Shown here in pieces: positions 30,661-39,673 of a stretch of 64,000 nucleotides of DNA. Location of the stretch: positions 124,001 through 188,000 of the forward strand of contig NZ_SCWD01000001.1 of assembly GCF_004359515.1 (NCBI RefSeq), written 5' to 3'. This DNA comes from Macrococcus carouselicus. GTDB taxonomy: Bacteria; Bacillota; Bacilli; Staphylococcales; Staphylococcaceae. Every line of letters starts with the position of its first letter. Positions within the stretch are counted from its first letter, which is position 1. Position numbers and translations under genes: made by a program. Under the pieces are notes generated by a model. The model saw only the letters and a program-made list of their open reading frames with translations. It was not told the DNA's origin and searched no databases.

Positions 30661-30783
30661 AAAAAAACCCCTCTATTCAGTATTTAAAACTTTATGCCTA
30701 TCTTAATTATAAGTTTTCTGAGCATTTATACAATCTTTACCCCATGTAAAATGAAACTTTTATTTCTATTTACTCTTATACAA

Positions 30784-30812
30784 GAAAAAAGAATGGATTT
30801 GTCCATTCTTTT
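30784..30812 (-). terminator. Terminator of bioB
   Basis: Stem AAGAATGGA / TCCATTCTT with loop TTTG, directly after the leftward bioB stop codon; the A run at 30784-30790 supplies the U tract. Confidence 0.85.
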
Positions 30813-31811
30813 TTAAGCTTCAATCAATGAAGGATCGTTCGTGAAGGCGTTCTGTTCAATTTCAAATCCGAGGTCCTGAATCATTCTATAATCCTCAGCG
30901 TTCGGCTGACCATTCGTCACTAAATAATCACCGACAAAGATGGAGTTCGCGATATAAAGGCTCATCGGCTGCAGGGTGCGCAGATTTACTTCACGGCCGC
31001 CGGAGACGCGTATTTCCTTGGTCGGATTGACGAATCGGAAGAGGGCGAGGATCTTAAGGCAGCGGTTCGGTGTCAGTTCATCTTTATCTTCGAATTTTGT
31101 GCCGGGAATCGCATGCAGGAAATTGACAGGGATACTGTCCGCATCAATTTCTTTCAGAGCGAATGCCATATTGACGATATCCTCATCAGTCTCACCCATG
31201 CCGCATATGACACCTGAGCACGGGGAGATATGATGCTCCTTCATGATAGCAATCGTATTGACTCTGTCTTTGTAACTATGTGTCGTCACGACCTCATCGT
31301 GATAACGTTCACTCGTATTGATGTTATGGTTATAGCGGTCGACACCTGCTGCCTTCAGCTTCTTTGCCTGTTCATCTGTCGCGAGTCCAAGGCAGGCGCA
31401 GATTTTCAGCTCCGGATGCTGCGCCTTGATTTCCCCGACGGCACTGGTGACGCGTTCCACTTCACGGTTGGTCGGTTTACGTCCGCTCATGACAATGCAG
31501 TAGGTGCCGATCTGATTATTCACTGCGGCATCCGCTCCTCTGATGAGTGTCTGTTCATCGACAAGCGCATACTGACTGCAGCCTGTATCTGCCTTCGTTG
31601 ACTGACCGCAGTAACCGCAGTCCTCAGCGCAAAGACCACTCTTTGCATTGAGTATCATATTGAGCTTGACGTTGTTGCCGTAGTAATGATGACGGATCTG
31701 GTAGGCATCATCTATTAGCGAAAGCAGTCGATTGTCGGGCGTATGCAGGATCTCGAGTGCCTCTTCTTTCGTCAGTGTGTAGCCGTCTATAATCCGCGGT
31801 GCGATACCCAT
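30813..31811 (-). CDS. bioB: Biotin synthase
   Basis: Radical SAM enzyme that inserts sulfur into dethiobiotin; 332 residues. The radical SAM motif [11 protein letters not shown] near residues 61-71 and the YNHNINTS motif near 160-167 are present, with the Arg in [12 protein letters not shown] near 265 that helps ligate the 2Fe-2S sulfur donor cluster. It is alone: no other bio gene is in the window. A BirA operator sits directly upstream. RBS AAGGAGG precedes the ATG. Confidence 0.95.
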   Translation of the reverse strand: MGIAPRIIDGYTLTKEEALEILHTPDNRLLSLIDDAYQIRHHYYGNNVKLNMILNAKSGLCAEDCGYCGQSTKADTGCSQYALVDEQTLIRGADAAVNNQIGTYCIVMSGRKPTNREVERVTSAVGEIKAQHPELKICACLGLATDEQAKKLKAAGVDRYNHNINTSERYHDEVVTTHSYKDRVNTIAIMKEHHISPCSGVICGMGETDEDIVNMAFALKEIDADSIPVNFLHAIPGTKFEDKDELTPNRCLKILALFRFVNPTKEIRVSGGREVNLRTLQPMSLYIANSIFVGDYLVTNGQPNAEDYRMIQDLGFEIEQNAFTNDPSLIEA

Positions 31812-31828
31812 TATTTTTCCTCCTTATA

Positions 31829-31861
31829 ATCGTTAACTAATAACAATAATAGGTTAACAAT
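31829..31861 (-). promoter_or_regulatory. BirA (biotin repressor) operator upstream of bioB
   Basis: Read on the minus strand, ATTGTTAAC and GTTAACGAT form an inverted repeat (one mismatch) with a 15-nt spacer. This matches the known Firmicutes BirA box TTGTTAAC-N14/15-GTTAACAA. It lies 17 nt before the bioB start codon, so biotin sufficiency should repress bioB. Confidence 0.85.
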
Positions 31862-31886
31862 AACGGTTTAGCAACAGATAGCCTGT

Positions 31887-31913
31887 AAAAAAAGACCGCT
31901 CTGATGAGCGGTC
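31887..31913 (-). terminator. Terminator of the NifU-like gene
   Basis: Stem GACCGCT / AGCGGTC with a 6-nt loop; the run of A residues at 31887-31893 gives the U tract for leftward transcription. Confidence 0.85.
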
Positions 31914-31914
31914 C

Positions 31915-32157
31915 TTAGAATACTTGTTCAACTTCAACAATGCCGGGCACTTCTTCAAGTAATGCCCGTTCGATGCCGGCTTTTAAAGTGATGGTAGATG
32001 AAGGGCATGTCCCGCATGCACCGAGAAGACGTAATTTCACGATGCCGTCCTCTACATCAACGAGCTCACAGTCGCCGCCGTCACGCAGTAAAAACGGACG
32101 TAATTTGTCGAGTACCTCGTTGACCTGATCGAATTGTGTCTGCTGTTCAGTCGTCAT
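31915..32157 (-). CDS. NifU C-terminal-domain Fe-S carrier protein (NfuA-like)
   Basis: 80 residues, a stand-alone NifU C-terminal domain with the cluster-binding CxxC in [12 protein letters not shown] near residues 47-58. Such proteins (YutI in B. subtilis) carry 4Fe-4S clusters from the SUF scaffold to targets. The gene stands alone, divergent from the yuzD-like gene. RBS AAAGGAG is upstream on the minus strand. Neighbouring cluster-requiring enzymes (BioB, FdhA) make this a sensible site for a carrier. Confidence 0.93.
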   Translation of the reverse strand: MTTEQQTQFDQVNEVLDKLRPFLLRDGGDCELVDVEDGIVKLRLLGACGTCPSSTITLKAGIERALLEEVPGIVEVEQVF

Positions 32158-32237
32158 AATAGACTCCTTTCATTATTTACTTACTGATAGTATAATTACT
32201 ATAGCATAGATTGATCAATTAATTAAGGGGGATGCAT

Positions 32238-32561
32238 ATGGAACAGGTCAAAGTAAATGTATACGGTGCTGACTTAGTCTGTGCAAGCTGTGTCAACGCA
32301 CCGACATCCAAAGATATATTTGACTGGGTGCAGCCAAACTTGAAACGTAAATTCGGGCAAGTGGATTTTACTTTCAATTATATAGATATCAATGATACAG
32401 TCGGCCATTCAGATTACGATCAATCCATTGTTGAACGTATTCAGGATGATGAGCTTTTCTATCCGCTCATCACGATGAATGACGAAATCGTTGCGGATGG
32501 TTATATCCAGCTGCCGCAGCTCACTAAATACGTCGAAAAAAACTTTGTATCACAAAAATAA
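32238..32561 (+). CDS. yuzD: YuzD family protein (DUF1462)
   Basis: 107 residues, thioredoxin-like fold family of unknown function. The N-terminal VYGADLVCASCVNAPTSKD contains the conserved CASC (CxxC). It resembles B. subtilis YuzD, whose gene lies near the NifU-like gene yutI and the NADH dehydrogenase-like gene yutJ, exactly as here. The ATG at 32238 is preferred to one 6 nt upstream because AAGGGGG then has normal spacing. A thiol-redox role close to Fe-S assembly is possible. Confidence 0.85.
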   Translation: MEQVKVNVYGADLVCASCVNAPTSKDIFDWVQPNLKRKFGQVDFTFNYIDINDTVGHSDYDQSIVERIQDDELFYPLITMNDEIVADGYIQLPQLTKYVEKNFVSQK

Positions 32562-32597
32562 GAAGGGACTTTCGTGGCGAAAGTCCTTTCTTTTTTT
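32562..32597. terminator. Terminator between yuzD and yutJ-like genes
   Basis: Stem GAAGGGACTTTCG / CGAAAGTCCTTTC with a 3-nt loop and a long T run; serves the rightward gene, and probably the convergent leftward gene. Confidence 0.88.
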
Positions 32598-33660
32598 AAC
32601 CGTTATGATATTTGTAAAGCCAGAGCACGCCTGACTTCATCAGTCTGGCCAGTCGGCCTGTCACCGTGCGGTCCATAAGAAAGGCAAATCCTTCTTTGTC
32701 GCCGAGGGAACCGAGGAAGCCTTGTACCTTCAGTTCCGGCATCGTCTCTGGTAATGCCTCGCCTTTCCATCCTTTCTTCAGCACATCCACAATCTGTTCT
32801 GCCTGTACTTCAGCAAGCTGAGCGCTTGGCGCATGCGGCAGCAGCGCACAGTCACCGACCACATAGACGTTCTGATGCGTTGGGATCTGATGGTACTGAT
32901 TGACGCGCACGCGGCTGCCTTCACCGAATTCAACCGGCAGATTGCGAACGATTTCAACGGGCTGGATGCCAGCTGTCCATACGCACAGATCAACGTCATA
33001 TGATACATCATTATTATAAAGTTTACCGGGTTCAACTTTGACAACGTTGGAATGCGGAATGACTTCGACGTTATGCTGATCGAACCAGCGCTTCACATAA
33101 TTGCTGAGCTTCTCAGGGAAGGCCGGCAGAATACGGGCGCCGCGGTCAAAGAGCTGAATGTTAAGGTCAGGACGTGATTCACGCAGTTCACTGGCAAGCT
33201 CGATACCGCTTAAGCCGGCACCGACGATTCCGACCGTGCTGCCTGACGGGAGGTCAGCAATTGCGCTGTAGGTATCACGCGCCTGCATGATGGACTGGAT
33301 ACTGTAAGTGAATTCATCAGCGCCCGGCACATTATGATATTTATCTTCACAGCCGAGTCCGATGATCAGCTCATCATAGTCCACATGTGTTTTACCCATC
33401 GTTACAATCTGTTTGTCGAGGTCAATTGCGGTGACCTCACCATAAGCGAAGTTCAGTTTGGCGTCCTTCGGGAAATCGACACGGACATCTTTATCAGATT
33501 CTGTTCCTGCAGCAAGTGCATAGAATTCTGTTTTCAGACCATGAAAAGGTGCGCGGTCGATTAATGTCATTGTATATTCATCTGGCAATGCATCTGGAAG
33601 CAGGCGCTGCATAATGCGCATATTTCCGTAGCCTCCACCAAGTAAAACAAGATTCTTCAT
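32596..33660 (-). CDS. NADH dehydrogenase-like flavoprotein (YutJ-like)
   Basis: 354 residues of the type II NADH dehydrogenase family. FAD-binding LLGGGYGNMR (residues 6-15), a second Rossmann motif GIVGAGLSGIELASEL near 144-159 and the FAD-contact VYVVGDCALLPHAP near 266-279 are present. The first motif GGGYGN departs from the usual GAGYAG, which is common in the YutJ group. No clear C-terminal membrane helix. It is distinct from the ndh at 34.5 kb. The electron acceptor is unknown. Confidence 0.87.
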   Translation of the reverse strand: MKNLVLLGGGYGNMRIMQRLLPDALPDEYTMTLIDRAPFHGLKTEFYALAAGTESDKDVRVDFPKDAKLNFAYGEVTAIDLDKQIVTMGKTHVDYDELIIGLGCEDKYHNVPGADEFTYSIQSIMQARDTYSAIADLPSGSTVGIVGAGLSGIELASELRESRPDLNIQLFDRGARILPAFPEKLSNYVKRWFDQHNVEVIPHSNVVKVEPGKLYNNDVSYDVDLCVWTAGIQPVEIVRNLPVEFGEGSRVRVNQYHQIPTHQNVYVVGDCALLPHAPSAQLAEVQAEQIVDVLKKGWKGEALPETMPELKVQGFLGSLGDKEGFAFLMDRTVTGRLARLMKSGVLWLYKYHNG

Positions 33661-33769
33661 AAGTTATCCCCTTTTTTTACTGAGTCAAAATCCTATTTTT
33701 TTCCGTATGCTTAAATTATAATATATTATGCGATTTATTTGTACAGATAACTGGAAATTGAGGTGAGAC

Positions 33770-34006
33770 ATGAATCCGATTGTGGAATTCTGCATATCAA
33801 ATCTGGCTAAAGGCGGACAGACTGTTTTTGATGCGCTTGACAAAGATCCGGACATCGACTGTCTTGAGTATGGCTGTCTCACATACTGCGGACAATGTAA
33901 CGACGGACTTTATGCGCTGGTCAACGGCGATTTTGTCGAAGGCGGGAGTCCGGACGAATTACTTGCCAACATTTATAAGCACATAGAGGAAACTTGGATT
34001 TTTTAG
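33770..34006 (+). CDS. yuzB: YuzB family protein (DUF1450)
   Basis: 78 residues with four conserved Cys: FCISNL near residue 8 and [13 protein letters not shown] near 31-43. The cysteine pattern resembles thioredoxin-like ferredoxins, so an Fe-S or redox role is possible, but none is established. It lies between the two NADH dehydrogenase-like genes, 10 nt before the IscA-like gene, as in B. subtilis. RBS GAGGTGA. Confidence 0.87.
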   Translation: MNPIVEFCISNLAKGGQTVFDALDKDPDIDCLEYGCLTYCGQCNDGLYALVNGDFVEGGSPDELLANIYKHIEETWIF

Positions 34007-34016
34007 GAGGATGAAT

Positions 34017-34373
34017 ATGACGATTACATTAACAGAAGCAGCAGCTTTTGAAGTAAGAGATATGATGACGAAGAATGGCATGCCTGACGGTTACTTGAAG
34101 ATTTCCGTTAAGGGCGGAGGATGTACAGGTCTCTCATATGGTATGAGTGCCGAGGAAGCACCAGGCGAAAATGACGATATTCTGACATTTCACGGCGTGA
34201 ACGTGCTTGTTGATAAAACAGATGCCTCGATATTGAAAGGGACTGTTGTCGATTTTAAACAGTCTCTGATGGGCGGGGGCTTTGCGATTGATAATCCGAA
34301 TGCCATCGCATCGTGTGGCTGCGGCAGTTCCTTCAGAACGCGTGACGTAGCCGGAACACCCGAAAACTGTTAG
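34017..34373 (+). CDS. HesB/IscA-family Fe-S carrier protein
   Basis: 118 residues. A-type carrier with the three conserved cysteines: KGGGCTGLSYG near residue 36 and the pair ASCGCGSSF near 100-102. It moves clusters from SUF to apo-proteins and resembles B. subtilis YutM (ErpA-like). The ATG at 34017 has AGGAGG at a better distance than the one at 34011. It follows yuzB closely and precedes ndh. Confidence 0.92.
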   Translation: MTITLTEAAAFEVRDMMTKNGMPDGYLKISVKGGGCTGLSYGMSAEEAPGENDDILTFHGVNVLVDKTDASILKGTVVDFKQSLMGGGFAIDNPNAIASCGCGSSFRTRDVAGTPENC

Positions 34374-34435
34374 TTTAAATGTTGAATATTCCTGTTATTA
34401 ATATTATTATTAAAGTGGAATGATTTAGGTTTAAT

Positions 34436-34453
34436 TTGTGACATAAATCACAA
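34436..34453 (+). promoter_or_regulatory. Rex-like operator upstream of ndh
   Basis: TTGTGACATAAATCACAA matches 16 of 18 positions of the Rex consensus TTGTGAAWWWWTTCACAA, including both invariant half-site ends. It lies 28 nt before the ndh start codon. The core TGTGA-N6-TCACA would equally suit a Crp/Fnr-family regulator such as ArcR. NADH-responsive repression of an NADH dehydrogenase gene is known in Bacillus. Confidence 0.65.
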
Positions 34454-34481
34454 TAATATCATAATAAGATGGGTGAATAAA

Positions 34482-35699
34482 ATGGGCTTTGAAAGAAAAA
34501 AAGTAGTGGTTCTTGGAGCGGGTTATGCCGGTCTGCAGACCCTCACAAAATTACAGAAAAAAGTATCAGCACAAGACTGTGATATCACACTAATCAATAA
34601 AAATGATTATCACTACGAAGCGACATGGTTACATGAAGCATCAGCAGGTACAATGAAATATCAGGATGCTTTATATCCGATCGCAAGTGTCGTTGACGCC
34701 TCTAAAGTAGATTTTGTAAAAGCGGAAGTCACTAAAATCAACCGCGACGAAAAAACGGTTGAAACTACAAACGGAACGTTCCATTTCGATATCTTAGTTG
34801 TGGCACTTGGCTTCGAATCAGAGACATTTGGAATCAGCGGCATGAAAGAACATGCCTTCCAGATTGAAAACATTCATACATCACGTCGTATCGCAAAACA
34901 TATCGAAGAACGTTTTGCACATTACGCACAAAGCACGGACAAAGACGATAAAGACCTTGCGATTCTTGTCGGCGGTGCTGGATTCACGGGTATCGAGTTA
35001 CTGGGTGAGTTAACAGAACGCGTACCGGAATTATGCAAGAAATATGGTATCGACCCATCAAAAGTGAAGATGACATGTGTAGAAGCAGCGCCTAAAATGT
35101 TACCGATGTTCTCAGATGAACTGGTTAACTACGTGGTGGATTATCTGGAAGCACGCGGCGTTGAATTCAAGATCGCGACACCGATCGTTGCTGCTAACGA
35201 AAATGGTTTCGTCGTGAAAAACGGCGAGCAGGAAGAACAGCTTTACGCTAATACAGTGATCTGGGCTGCGGGTGTACGTGGCAGCCACTTGATGGAAGAG
35301 TCATTCGAAGGTGTCAAACGTGGACGTATCGTCGTCCGTGAAGACAACCGTATCGAAGGCTACGATGACATTTTCGTCATCGGTGACTGTTCAGCAGTTA
35401 TGGGCGGAGAAGGCGACAACAGACGTCCTTATCCGACAACAGCACAGATTGCAATGCAGCAAGGTGAATTCACAGCTGATGCCATCGTTAAATTACTGAA
35501 TAACCAGCCACTGGGCACATTCGTCTACAGTGAAAAAGGGACAGTTGCTTCACTTGGCTCACATGACGGTGTGGGTGTCGTTATGGGCAAAGAAATCACG
35601 GGTAAGAAAGCAGCATTCATGAAAAAATTAATCGATACACGTGCCGTCTTTAAAATCGGTGGTATCGGAGTTGCATTCAAAAAAGGTAAATTCTTATAA
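34482..35699 (+). CDS. ndh: Type II NADH:quinone oxidoreductase
   Basis: 405 residues. Single-subunit respiratory dehydrogenase passing electrons from NADH to menaquinone without pumping protons. FAD motif [12 protein letters not shown] near residues 8-19, NADH motif [16 protein letters not shown] near 163-178, and [14 protein letters not shown] near 296-309. The C-terminal amphipathic region (about 370-405) is the membrane anchor in this family. The ATG at 34482 is chosen; an in-frame GTG 9 nt earlier lies in the likely RBS. Controlled by the Rex-like site upstream. Confidence 0.94.
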   Translation: MGFERKKVVVLGAGYAGLQTLTKLQKKVSAQDCDITLINKNDYHYEATWLHEASAGTMKYQDALYPIASVVDASKVDFVKAEVTKINRDEKTVETTNGTFHFDILVVALGFESETFGISGMKEHAFQIENIHTSRRIAKHIEERFAHYAQSTDKDDKDLAILVGGAGFTGIELLGELTERVPELCKKYGIDPSKVKMTCVEAAPKMLPMFSDELVNYVVDYLEARGVEFKIATPIVAANENGFVVKNGEQEEQLYANTVIWAAGVRGSHLMEESFEGVKRGRIVVREDNRIEGYDDIFVIGDCSAVMGGEGDNRRPYPTTAQIAMQQGEFTADAIVKLLNNQPLGTFVYSEKGTVASLGSHDGVGVVMGKEITGKKAAFMKKLIDTRAVFKIGGIGVAFKKGKFL

Positions 35700-35704
35700 G
35701 ATAA

Positions 35705-35742
35705 ATTGAGCGCAGTATCCTGATGGATACTGCGTTTTTTTG
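35705..35742 (+). terminator. Intrinsic terminator after ndh
   Basis: Stem CGCAGTATCC / GGATACTGCG with loop TGAT and a T run. Confidence 0.92.
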
Positions 35743-35941
35743 TGGTAGCTGTGAGATGACTTGGATTGTGGCGCGGAAAATGACCTGCAGTCGAGCGGCG
35801 AGAATTTCCGGGCGGAATGTCAAGGAAACTGACGATAGGCCCATTCCCATATGTCATTAATGAATCAATTCGAGTCTCATTTTCACTGCCCCCATGTTAT
35901 AATAGTGCCAATGACTTTTTTTGTAACATGAGGAGGAAATA
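35743..35941. other. Intergenic stretch upstream of yuiB
   Basis: About 200 nt between the ndh terminator and the YuiB-like gene. The first half is G+C-rich and shows only weak, imperfect inverted repeats. TATAAT near 35899-35904 is a probable -10 element for the next gene. No coding sequence is supported. Confidence 0.45.
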
Positions 35942-36262
35942 ATGACTGCCTTAGTTCAGTTAATCATCAGTGTTGTATTATTCTTTGTTTTATTTTTCGG
36001 TATTGCCTTTATTTTAAATATGCTGCTTAAGTCGACCTGGATTATGACGTTCTTCTATCCGTTCGTGGTCTTTGCGATTGTAGATAAGATCTCAACAGCT
36101 GATTATATTTTAAAGCCACACTACGCCTTCAGCCAGCTCTGGCGCGGACTCACGCACCTCCTGCCGGCAGATATCATCATGCTGTCGGCAGGGCTTGTCG
36201 GCGCAGTGACTGCCGGCATTGTGATCAGAAATCTTCGTAAGAGCGGTTATACTATGTTTTAG
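35942..36262 (+). CDS. YuiB family membrane protein
   Basis: 106 residues with three hydrophobic segments (about 5-27, 33-48 and 75-95). It matches the YuiB family of small membrane proteins by sequence pattern and by position beside a type II NADH dehydrogenase gene. GAGGAGGAAATA precedes the ATG. The function is unknown. The next gene begins 11 nt downstream. Confidence 0.8.
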   Translation: MTALVQLIISVVLFFVLFFGIAFILNMLLKSTWIMTFFYPFVVFAIVDKISTADYILKPHYAFSQLWRGLTHLLPADIIMLSAGLVGAVTAGIVIRNLRKSGYTMF

Positions 36263-36273
36263 GAGTGATGAAT

Positions 36274-37239
36274 ATGACAAACCCACAGGCACATGTAGAG
36301 AGAGTCTATATGTGCTTTTTACCGTTTCAGTACACTCAGGTCAGACAAACGGGTATCGACTGGCTGGATGAACGCGTTGTGGATTACTATCATCAGCAGG
36401 AGGACACACTGGACGACTTGACCGGCAATAACAGGCTCATCGGTATACCAGCAGGGAACCCGAAACGCTATACATCAGAAGATGAGCTGTTGCTGCATGA
36501 GAGACTCTCCTATTACCTTATTGAACAGCCACTGACCATTGATCTGACGACACTTCATTCCTATATCGATGTCTCAGGCCTTTACTGGACGATTAAAGAT
36601 AAATGGCCGGAATGTGAAGTCATCGGCTATTCAGAAACCATCCCTTCAACTGTGCTTACAGAAACAAAACTGCCTGAACACCAGATGTATCAGCTTCTAC
36701 CTCTGACCTATAAGACCCATAATATATCTGCATCTGAATGGTCAGCTTCTGAAACGGCTGACAACGTCCTTATCGTCCTGGACCCTGAACTACTGCCCAG
36801 CTCACTACTGGCAGCCGGTTCAGCTACAGTTGTTCTGATGATTTACTTCAAGGATTCAGAAACTGACGATGCGCGTATCGCCCGGAATGGTCAGCTTGTT
36901 CATTTCAGTTCGTTAAGAGAGGCGATCATCTATGACGCACTGCACTACGGCAGACAATACAAAGTCGAGCCTGTGGTCTTGGGACTTGCACGAGGCGAAT
37001 CTTCAGTGATGACCCAGTACGGGAATGAACGGCCCTCATCTACAGCTATCAGATATCGCATGCAGAATCCGCATTATCCGCTTTTTCCTTCCAAATATCG
37101 GGACCTGAAAAACCTGTCTCTGAATCACTTTGCTGACTCTTATGGCAGCACCTTTACGATTACCGAGTTCAGTCAGCTGTTACCCCTTAAATATCAGGTT
37201 GAGCTGATTCAGGAAATGCTGATGGTTGACAACCCATAA
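36274..37239 (+). CDS. Hypothetical protein, family not recognised
   Basis: 321 residues, no signal peptide, no membrane helices, no Cys-rich or nucleotide-binding motif that I recognise. Composition is of a soluble cytoplasmic protein with alternating hydrophobic strands (for example NVLIVLDPELL near 165 and ATVVLMIYF near 185). AGGAGTG supports the ATG at 36274. It follows the yuiB-like gene by 11 nt and precedes the NhaC-type antiporter gene. In S. aureus a leucyl aminopeptidase gene is, from memory, in about this place; this protein does not show M17 peptidase motifs. Confidence 0.75.
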   Translation: MTNPQAHVERVYMCFLPFQYTQVRQTGIDWLDERVVDYYHQQEDTLDDLTGNNRLIGIPAGNPKRYTSEDELLLHERLSYYLIEQPLTIDLTTLHSYIDVSGLYWTIKDKWPECEVIGYSETIPSTVLTETKLPEHQMYQLLPLTYKTHNISASEWSASETADNVLIVLDPELLPSSLLAAGSATVVLMIYFKDSETDDARIARNGQLVHFSSLREAIIYDALHYGRQYKVEPVVLGLARGESSVMTQYGNERPSSTAIRYRMQNPHYPLFPSKYRDLKNLSLNHFADSYGSTFTITEFSQLLPLKYQVELIQEMLMVDNP

Positions 37240-37297
37240 GAAATAGATTACTTTAGTATGGTATCACTTTACCAAGATAAAGTAATGGGGTGTCTTT

Positions 37298-38608
37298 ATG
37301 AATGCTGTTTTACTCGCTGTTCTTATCATGATTATACTCAGTCTCTGCAGACTGAATATCGTGCTGTCATTATTTATAGGCGCATTAGTGGGGGGGCTGA
37401 CAGCCGGTATGGGTCTCACGGAAACGATCAGTCACTTTACAGAAGGTATCGGTGACGGCGCTGAGGTGGCACTCAGTTACGCGCTGCTTGGTGGTTTTGC
37501 TGCGTTGATCTCCTATAGTGGTATCACGGATTATTTTGTGGGACGGATCATCCGTCTCATCAAACAGGATAGTACAGTGAAGGCGCGGGTCTGGACAAAA
37601 GTTCTGATTATCGTCAGTCTCACTCTCTTATCCTGTATGTCACAGAATATGATTCCGATACATATCGCATTTATTCCGATTGTCATTCCGCCGCTGCTCA
37701 GTCTGTTCAATGAGCTGAAGCTGGATCGGCGGATGGTGGCAGTCGTTCTGACTTTCGGTCTCTGTTTTCCCTATACACTGCTGCCGTTCGGTTTCGGCCA
37801 TATCTTCCATGAAATCATCAAAAAAGGGTTTGATCAGGCTCACTATGCCATTCAGTTCGGTGATATCTGGAAGGCGATGCTGATTCCATCAATGGGTTTC
37901 ATCATCGGTCTTGCACTCGGTATATTCCTGTATCATAAACCACGGGAATACCGTCAGACTGAAGTGGCAGCCTTTCAAGTGAAGGATATCAGCCGCTATA
38001 CCGTTACCATTACACTTTTAGCTATAATCATGACCTTTGTTGTGCAGCTCCTGACGGAATCCATGATTTTCGGTGCGCTTGCCGGTATCCTTATTTTCTT
38101 CGTTTTCCGGGTATATGACTGGAAGACACTGGATGACGAGCTGGTGAACGGCATTAAGGTGATGGCCTATATTGGAGTCGTTCTTCTGACAGCGAATGGT
38201 TTCGCGAGTGTGATGAACGAATCCGGACAGGTCAAATCGCTTGTTGAGAATATGGTGACACTGACTCAAGGTGATAAGTCACTCAGCATCATCTTTATGC
38301 TGATTGCGGGTCTCGTCATCACACTCGGCATCGGCTCGTCCTTTGCGACGATTCCGATCATTGCCGCACTCTTTATACCATTTGGCCAGCAGATCGGTCT
38401 CAGTCCGCTTGCGCTTATCAGCCTCATCGGGACGGCCGGTGCGCTGGGTGATGCGGGCAGTCCTGCCAGTGACTCCACGCTCGGTCCCACCGCAGGACTG
38501 AATATAGACGGTCAGCACGACCATATCTGGGACACGTGTGTACCGACTTTTCTGCTCTTTAATATACCGCTCCTCATTTTCGGATATATCGCGGCCATGG
38601 TACTATAG
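37298..38608 (+). CDS. NhaC-type Na+/H+ antiporter family protein (YuiF-like)
   Basis: 436 residues with about ten to twelve hydrophobic helices. The sequence belongs to the YuiF/NhaC-type transporter group, with conserved SQNMIPIHIAFIPIV near residue 118 and LGDAGSPASDSTLGPTAG near 382. It is expected to exchange Na+ (or an organic substrate) for H+ in the membrane; the substrate cannot be told from sequence. Its nearness to the Mnh antiporter operon concentrates sodium homeostasis here. RBS weak: GGGGTGTCTTT. Confidence 0.85.
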   Translation: MNAVLLAVLIMIILSLCRLNIVLSLFIGALVGGLTAGMGLTETISHFTEGIGDGAEVALSYALLGGFAALISYSGITDYFVGRIIRLIKQDSTVKARVWTKVLIIVSLTLLSCMSQNMIPIHIAFIPIVIPPLLSLFNELKLDRRMVAVVLTFGLCFPYTLLPFGFGHIFHEIIKKGFDQAHYAIQFGDIWKAMLIPSMGFIIGLALGIFLYHKPREYRQTEVAAFQVKDISRYTVTITLLAIIMTFVVQLLTESMIFGALAGILIFFVFRVYDWKTLDDELVNGIKVMAYIGVVLLTANGFASVMNESGQVKSLVENMVTLTQGDKSLSIIFMLIAGLVITLGIGSSFATIPIIAALFIPFGQQIGLSPLALISLIGTAGALGDAGSPASDSTLGPTAGLNIDGQHDHIWDTCVPTFLLFNIPLLIFGYIAAMVL

Positions 38609-38624
38609 ACCATGAGGTGATGAT

Positions 38625-39023
38625 GTGAATATCGAGGAATTATTTGAGCGGCAGAATATGCTGTCGAATTTTGAAATGAAGCTGGAAGAACGGTTACCCG
38701 GCAAGCTATGCATCAGTATGCCGGTGACGGACAAAGTGCGTCAGCCGTTCGGTTATCTGCACGGCGGGGCAACCATCGCACTCTGTGAGACGGCGGCTTC
38801 TCTTGGTTCAGCAGATTTAATCGACCTTAAGACGACGCTTGCATTCGGACTTGAAGTCAATGCCAATCATATCGCGTCAGTCCGGGAGGGCAGGGTCTTT
38901 GCACACGCTGTTATCCTTCATGAAGGTCAGTCTACTCATGTCTGGGAAGTACGCGTGATAGCAGAGGATAAGCGACTGCTCTCGATATCCCGCGCTACGA
39001 TTGCCATCCGTGAGAAACGATAA
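38625..39023 (+). CDS. PaaI-type hotdog-fold thioesterase
   Basis: 132 residues. The hotdog motif FGYLHGGATIALCETAASLGS (near 43-63; split here as GYLHGGATIAL and CETAASLGS) holds the HGG and the Glu used in acyl-CoA hydrolysis. It resembles the MenI/YuxO group, which hydrolyses DHNA-CoA in menaquinone synthesis, so that role is possible. GTG start behind GAGGTGATGAT. It is 16 nt after the antiporter gene. Confidence 0.85.
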   Translation: MNIEELFERQNMLSNFEMKLEERLPGKLCISMPVTDKVRQPFGYLHGGATIALCETAASLGSADLIDLKTTLAFGLEVNANHIASVREGRVFAHAVILHEGQSTHVWEVRVIAEDKRLLSISRATIAIREKR

Positions 39024-39024
39024 A

Positions 39025-39063
39025 AAAACCGATTCGCCGTCATCGAGACGGTGAATCGGTTTT
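39025..39063. terminator. Bidirectional terminator between thioesterase and mnhG
   Basis: Stem AAAACCGATTC-G-CCGTC / GACGG-T-GAATCGGTTTT with a 5-nt loop, serving both convergent transcripts. Confidence 0.9.
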
Positions 39064-39066
39064 CTG

Positions 39067-39408
39067 TTATTCTGCATCTTTCAGGTCGTCCCGTATGGTC
39101 GAGTCCGTATACTTCACGCCGTTATTATAGGCACTTCGCATGATTAGATGACCGCCGATAGGACCGGTCATGAAGATGAACAGGACAGCGAGCAGGAGTG
39201 ATGGCTGGAAAACATGGTCTTTCCCTAGGAAGAAGAACATGACACCCACCATAATGAACATGACACCTAGCGTGGATGCCTTACTTGCCGCATGCGCGCG
39301 GGTATAGACATCGGGCAGTCTGAACAATCCGATGGCAGACACCAGGCTGAAGAGGGAGCCGACCAGAATAAAGAGAATCGCTAAACCGTTAAGAATCATC
39401 TCGCTCAT
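39067..39408 (-). CDS. mnhG: Na+/H+ antiporter subunit G
   Basis: 113 residues, three hydrophobic helices; [22 protein letters not shown] near residues 24-45 (conserved PhaG/MnhG motif). Last gene of the leftward mnhABCDEFG operon encoding the multisubunit Mrp-type antiporter. The start at 39408 (MSEMIL) follows GGAGAGATC on the minus strand and overlaps the end of mnhF by 20 nt, indicating translational coupling. Confidence 0.92.
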   Translation of the reverse strand: MSEMILNGLAILFILVGSLFSLVSAIGLFRLPDVYTRAHAASKASTLGVMFIMVGVMFFFLGKDHVFQPSLLLAVLFIFMTGPIGGHLIMRSAYNNGVKYTDSTIRDDLKDAE

Positions 39409-39673
39409 ATTCAATGATCTCTCCTTTATCCATAAACTTTGCAAATGACACAGTACCTAGAAATGACAGAACAGCCAGCAGCATGATGATGCTGATGTAA
39501 TACTGAGTGTTCAGCAGGATGGAGAAGAGGGCGACGACCGCCATCAGTGCAATACCGATCGCATCAAGAGCGACGACACGGTCTGCCATTGACGGTCCTT
39601 TGATCGCCCGGTAGAGAAATCCGAGAATACTGATTGAAACAATGATGAGACCAATTGCAGCAACTATTTTCAT
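39389..39673 (-). CDS. mnhF: Na+/H+ antiporter subunit F
   Basis: 94 residues with three hydrophobic segments and the conserved [15 protein letters not shown] near residues 27-41, the hallmark of MrpF/PhaF. Start overlaps the mnhE stop by 4 nt and its end overlaps mnhG. It is an essential small membrane subunit of the Mrp complex. Confidence 0.93.
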   Translation of the reverse strand: MKIVAAIGLIIVSISILGFLYRAIKGPSMADRVVALDAIGIALMAVVALFSILLNTQYYISIIMLLAVLSFLGTVSFAKFMDKGEIIEYERDDS

